A stretch of 64,000 nucleotides of DNA, from contig WACJ01000501.1 in the NCBI GenBank assembly GCA_008973525.1, forward strand, positions 1,364,001 through 1,428,000, written 5' to 3'. Under the pieces are notes generated by a model that was not told where the DNA came from, did no database searches, and saw only the letters and a list, made by a program, of their open reading frames with translations. Both the position numbers and the translations under genes were made by a program. The stretch's first letter is position 1, and each line of letters begins with the position of its first letter. This document shows positions 59,331 through 64,000 of this stretch, piece after piece. The stretch comes from Stenopsyche tienmushanensis (lineage: Eukaryota; Arthropoda; Insecta; Trichoptera; Stenopsychidae).

Positions 59331-62300
59331 CCCTGTTATAGTATCTTGCTACGTTTTGAATCAACAAATTGAAATGTGTATTTATGAATTTCAAATTGAA
59401 TCGCAAATGTCAATATTTATCAATAAACCTTATGGCTTCCATCTGCGCTTAAATATTCATGTCAAGCTGTCGAATTCAATGAAATCTTAAGTGTAACAAT
59501 ATCTTTGGCAGGACTTGTAAGGACGCATAGTCGATCAGTCATCTGTTGTTAACATTTGATAGAACTTCGTTATTTATTCTTCAATATCAATTAATGAAGG
59601 GTTCATCAAATATTCACCTCTTCATGCGATCAATCTTGATGATAACACGCCCTTCGAAGTCTTTAAGGCCACACTTTAAGGAGGGCAAACTCTTTATAAC
59701 GTTAAAAAAATAGGTTTTTTTAATTACGTATTTCGAAAGTATAACATATTGAAAGTATGTATACTATTATTGCGTGGGCGAATAGTACATAGCGATGAAA
59801 ATTATTTTTAATTATTGGTGAACCCTTAAATGCATAGCATCTGGTAATTGTTAAGTGTTCGAGTAACGGCAATTTTAGAACAATTGCACGTCGAGCAATG
59901 GACCATCAGCCCCGCTTTCTAAATAAAACGATGGGAATGGAATACGGCCGGGAAGTCTTCATCCTTCACGAGAAGGAGCTTCCCGGAGCGGCGCTGGATT
60001 CTGGGATTGCGAAATCCAGAATCCGGCGCCACTTGCCATCGCTATGGTATACCTATCGCCGTACGCACGCTACCTGTTGCATCCCCTTTGTTTGGTCGCC
60101 GTTTGCCGCCGTTTTTCAACCTGTGAATCAAGAATAAATGCATTGTGCGGCTAATCTGGAATTTTATTGAACTCTTGCGACCCTTCTTCATTTCGAATAC
60201 TCTCCCGGTCTCGAGTCGAATTATCCAGACTAAAACCGTTGTCGGTCATCGGCGATCCGTTGGTCAGGTCGACTGACACGGACGCGCCAACGAAGGCTGC
60301 TTGACGTCTGCACCTCAGGCGGGCTCAACGTAACATTACAAAAGAGAAAATCAGGAGCTCGCCGAAACCGCTGTGAACTAGGTAGCCATGTCAGGTAGAA
60401 GCGTTTGAAGTTGAGCAACCTTTCTTCTAATACATATATCAAAATGAATTGGGTTTTGTTCATGTGCAATGCGCTGCCATACCGGTCATCGGATTGCAAT
60501 AAAACTTCGTCCACTTATTGCTAAGGATTTCGCAAGTAACATAGACATAGTCTAGTATATAAACATCAATGTTTGTATGTTTGTTCATATTTATAATAAA
60601 ACAAACAATAAAATAAATTGCATTATTTCTATCATTCCTAATTAAACAAGATAACTCTTTCAAATTTCAAACGATATTTTTAGAATACTTCTGTGGCAGC
60701 AACGTGCCGGGTACCAGCTAGTTCATAATACATTTGTTTAAATCTTTTGTATCTTAAGTTTTATTATAGGAGATGTTCATAAAAATATTGTAAGCAAACT
60801 TATCGTTACATTGCACTCATATATCTCTAATTGTAGGTATGCGAAATTAAAGTTGCTCGAAGTCAGCTCGAAGTTGCTCGAAGTCAATTTGAATTTTCGT
60901 AAGGTTGAGAAGTTCGAGTAATTAAAAAAAATACATTATTATGGAACTGGAGTCAAAAGCTAGTGCAGATGGCAGAAAACCATTACTTTAAAAAATATCC
61001 AAAGTCTGAAGATCTGACTCCATTTCTTGGCCAAAAGATAAAACAGCATATCTTACCAGTTTATAAAGATTTGTCCAGGAATGAATTACTTCAAAGATGC
61101 TTGGGTGGTTAAAACAACAGTTAGTCGAAGATAATCAACTTTTTGAAAAAGCTGAAGATCTATTATATGCACCTGGAATCATTGGTTGATCGGTAAGCCA
61201 TTAAAATTGATAGTTTTATCGCATTGAAATTTTAAACGAGATTATCTAGAAACTGCCTTTTCAAAATGTTCACAAGTTGTATCGATCAAAAAGTTGTTGA
61301 TCGATCTGACTAAAATTTTAGGATGTTTCCCACTATAATATTATCTAGTTAATAAAGCTAAAGTTTTAAGGTTTTCGAGTAAATAAATGTTTGTTTTTTT
61401 TTGGGTAAAAATGATCAAGAAAATGGTTAAAAATATGAAAGTTTAACTAAAATGCCGACAATAATTTTAATTTTATACTTTTTAAAATTTTTATAGCTTA
61501 GGTAACTGCCTACACATATTAAAAATCAAAATATATATCCATTTTCGATTTCAGTTTAACAGGAAACCTTCGACAAGTGGCGAGCCGTTTGATATCACTA
61601 GAATAGGCGCCTAATGGAATACCTTATAACTCCGTTATTTTGTTTTTAAAAAAATAAAATAAATTAGCACTTTAAGATTGTAGTAAAATAATGCCAAAAA
61701 TTTAAATTACTTACAGAGCTATAGCTATTTTAGTGACGCGGTAATTAGGCCGGTTCTACCAGAATGAAATCTTTAAACGCGTTTTTCTCGAGGTAGGTTG
61801 TTTACAGCCACATCGTTATTAATTAAGATTAAAAAAAAAATGATCAGAAGGGTTGAAATCATGTCAACCAGTATCACTTTTACTTTAGCAACCTTTAAAT
61901 TTTTAATTTATTTTTAGTATATTCTAAAAATGTCAAAAAACATCTGGTAAAAAAATGTATAGTAAAAATATTTTTTTAAGTGAGTTTCTTTTTTTATCGA
62001 ACTTGAAAAAACGCCAAAAATTTGTGCCTAGAAGCTAGAAAAATCATTAAACTGCTTTGGTTAATAAAAAAAAAAAAAAAAAAATTTGAAGTCACTATAA
62101 CTTTGTCATAGTCATTATTTGTCATTATTGCAAATTTATAGATGTGCCTTTTTATTTTCAATATGACGAAAATAGAATCGATCATTTTTATGGTATACTT
62201 CGGATTTAGTTTAATTCTGGATGATTTTCTCAGCATTTTAGGTTAGTTACATTTTATTATGGTGAGCTCAACGAATAATTAAATCCATAATTAAATAAAT

Positions 62301-62455
62301 CATGTGAAAAAAATCATTCTATTACCTCCATTTTGTAAAACTTCGATGAACTACAGAAAGAAATGCAATTGGAAATTAAAGTGAGCTTAAAAGCTATTTA
62401 CTTTTGACTAATTAAAAAGGTACCCGTGTGCAAAGCGTGTTTTATTAAAATTTAA
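59331..62455. other. Spacer between F and G
   Basis: Mostly AT-rich. 59,900-60,480 is less AT-rich with short frames of no clear meaning. 60,950-61,190 on the + strand has a broken frame (MAENHYFKKYPKSEDL, then QKIKQHILPVYKDLSRNEL and LQRCLGG) that looks like a conserved transposon-associated protein fragment. A poly(A)-like run lies near 62,067. No intact gene seen. Confidence 0.5.
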
Positions 62456-62646
62456 TGGTACAATCCTGTTAACGGGGGGCAAACATATTGGTGAATTGAA
62501 ACGACTACCAATACTTTTTTTTTGCTTTCCTTTTATTAAATTTAAATTCTAATCTTGTTAGGTTAGGTTTTTTGTTTTAATTGTATCGAAATGAACGCGT
62601 TTTCAATTCACCAATATGCTTGCCCCCCGTTAACAGGATAGTACCA
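62456..62646. mobile_element. MITE with ~46-bp inverted termini
   Basis: The ends are near-perfect inverted repeats: tggtacaatcctgttaacgg on the left and, read on the other strand, tggtactatcctgttaacgg on the right, both continuing with ggggca and attggtgaattgaaa. Length is 191 bp. It has no coding capacity. Flanks are AT-rich, so the target duplication is unclear. Confidence 0.85.
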
Positions 62647-63079
62647 AATTAATTATGTAGTTTCATCAAATATTAATATGGTTTTATTTTGAGCTCAAAA
62701 AGTTTATTATCATTTTTAATCTGTTTTCACATATAATCTTGTACACTTGAAATCTGATTAGAATAACTTAATAATAATATGTCATTTCAGAATATTTGTT
62801 TAAATAAAATTACTTGTTTTTTAAACGATTTCTTTTAAAAATATAAATATTTTTCGAAATGAATATAATTTTCATATGCAAATTATTTAAATTATAATGA
62901 TCACAAATTGCAGGAGTGTTCTTAATTAGAATATAATATTGTTATGATTGTGTTACATAAATACTACTTTGAAATAGAGCATACTCTCCCAAATTGATGT
63001 TTTTTTTTAAATTAAGAAATGGTAGCGAAAAAGAAATTATCTAAAGATTTTTGTGTTAATAAAACGTCAATTAACTCCT

Positions 63080-64000
63080 TTAATGGCATCCGCATGGTGG
63101 TGGTGGTGGTGGTGGTGGAGGAACGTAATAGGTTCCAGAATGACTATTTGCTGCAGCATTGCTGAAGGATCCACCGCTTCCGCTTCCAGAATGGGAATTG
63201 GCACCCGATCCGCTGAAAGATCCACCTCCGCTGCTTCCAGAGCTAGAGCTAGCTCCGGATCCACTGAAGGATCCTTCACCGCTGCTTCCGGAACTAGAGC
63301 TAGCTTCGGATCCGCTGAAGGATCCGCCACCGCTGCTTCCGGAGCTGGAACTAGCACCCGATCCGCTGAATGAACCTCCACATCCACTTCCGGAAGAACT
63401 TTGAGATCCAGCGTTACTGAAAGATCCACCACCTACGCTTCCAGAGTTAGCGTTAGCACCTGCTCCGCTGAACGAACCACCGCGCCCGCTTGATGAGAAA
63501 CCTTCGGCTCCAGCATTGCTGAATGATCCACCTCCTGAGCTTCCAGAGTTGGCATTGGCACCGGCTCCGCTGAACGATCCACCGTGTCCACTACCGGAGA
63601 ATCCTTCGGCTCCAGCATTGCTGAATGATCCACCTCCTGAGCTTCCAGAGTTAGCGTTAGCACCTGCTCCGCTAAACGAACCGCCGTGTCCGCTCGATGA
63701 GAAACCTTCGGCTCCAGCATTGCTGAAAGATCCACCGCCTACGCTTCCGGAGTTGGCGTTGGCACCTGCTCCGCTGAAAGATCCCCCAAATCCGCTTCCA
63801 GAGAATCCTTGGGCTCCAGCATTGCTAAAAGATCCACCGCATCCACTTCCAGAGCTAGCTCCGGCTCCGGCTCCGCTGAACGAACCACCGCGCCCGCTTG
63901 ATGAGAAGCCTTCGGCTCCGGCATTGCTGAATGATCCACCTCCTGAGCTTCCAGAGTTGGCATTGGCACCGGCTCCGCTGAACGATCCACCGTGTCCGCT
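63080..64000 (-). CDS. Gene G: Ser/Gly/Ala repeat structural protein, 5' end beyond window
   Basis: The - strand frame stays open for 306 codons from the window edge to TAA at 63,082-63,080. It is built from two alternating 17-residue units, GGSFSGAGANANSGSSG and GGSFSNAGAEGFSSSGH, giving a composite of about 34 residues (102 bases) repeated several times. The repeats degrade towards simpler GGSFSGSGASSSSGS units near the C terminus, which ends NSHSGTYYV, eight prolines and CGCH. Two isolated Cys occur inside the array (SGCGGSF). The CGCH end is shared with gene B, linking G to the cluster. The composition resembles silk-, glue- or cuticle-type proteins. Codons are G/C-rich in AT-rich DNA. 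The other open frames on both strands are shadows of the repeat. The signal-peptide exon is expected beyond position 64,000. Confidence 0.85.
   Translation of the reverse strand, partial: SGHGGSFSGAGANANSGSSGGGSFSNAGAEGFSSSGRGGSFSGAGAGASSGSGCGGSFSNAGAQGFSGSGFGGSFSGAGANANSGSVGGGSFSNAGAEGFSSSGHGGSFSGAGANANSGSSGGGSFSNAGAEGFSGSGHGGSFSGAGANANSGSSGGGSFSNAGAEGFSSSGRGGSFSGAGANANSGSVGGGSFSNAGSQSSSGSGCGGSFSGSGASSSSGSSGGGSFSGSEASSSSGSSGEGSFSGSGASSSSGSSGGGSFSGSGANSHSGSGSGGSFSNAAANSHSGTYYVPPPPPPPPPCGCH

Noticed and set aside
63053..63404. Frames rich in Leu/Pro/Glu and a poly-His or poly-Trp stretch over gene G
   Set aside because: Shadows of the Ser/Gly repeat and of a (GGT)n tract that encodes polyproline in the true frame.
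1..64000. CRISPR arrays, bacterial operons, rRNA genes
   Set aside because: No spaced direct repeats, no rRNA blocks, and intron-bearing eukaryotic genes throughout.

Overview
The window looks like nuclear DNA of an insect. It is AT-rich, its genes are split by GT-AG introns, it carries TATA and TCAGT-type core promoters, and it is crowded with decayed Tc1/mariner, Tigger, piggyBac, hAT-MITE and LINE copies. I cannot fix the order from sequence alone.

Region 1 (about 1-30,000, + strand) is one large gene, the insect homologue of MCC (colorectal mutant cancer protein), a coiled-coil scaffold. Two exons lie at 55-642. After an intron of about 24 kb, a compact run of eleven exons follows (24,916-29,284), with two candidate last exons (29,336-29,387 and 29,895-29,958). 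All junctions I tested keep phase. The 24-kb intron holds mainly mariner relics, a tRNA-like SINE, perfect hairpins, and one GC-rich orphan exon (about 21,128-22,048) that may belong to a nested gene.

Region 2 (about 30,000-34,000) is gene-poor 3' flank with a LINE fragment and a TA microsatellite.

Region 3 (34,184 to the window end, - strand) is the most interesting part: a cluster of seven small secreted-protein genes, here called A to G. In A-F, a 39-48 nt first exon encodes only a hydrophobic signal peptide and ends in phase 0, and the second exon encodes the mature protein. A and B are paralogues bounded by Cys-Gly-Cys motifs. C, D and E are tandem paralogues of a new-looking Cys-rich peptide with invariant cysteine spacing. 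F is a mini-collagen followed by Lys/Ser/His/Gly repeats. G is a Ser/Gly/Ala repeat protein ending in proline and Cys-Gly-Cys-His, and it runs off the window. Genes A-E share a promoter layout (GCATTCCAA box, TATA box, TCAGT-like initiator at constant spacing), and F shares the TATA and initiator part. This suggests co-expression in one secretory tissue, plausibly a gland making silk, glue, saliva or a secreted coat. Tissue and function are inference.

The cluster grew by tandem duplication. Remnants of the 3' end of an F-like gene sit upstream of C and D, exactly where intact F sits upstream of E. The cluster is also invaded by transposons: a complete piggyBac-like element nested in a LINE, a hAT MITE with perfect target duplications, Tigger and mariner copies, and a LINE inserted across the exon 1 donor of gene E, which is a non-canonical GC donor.
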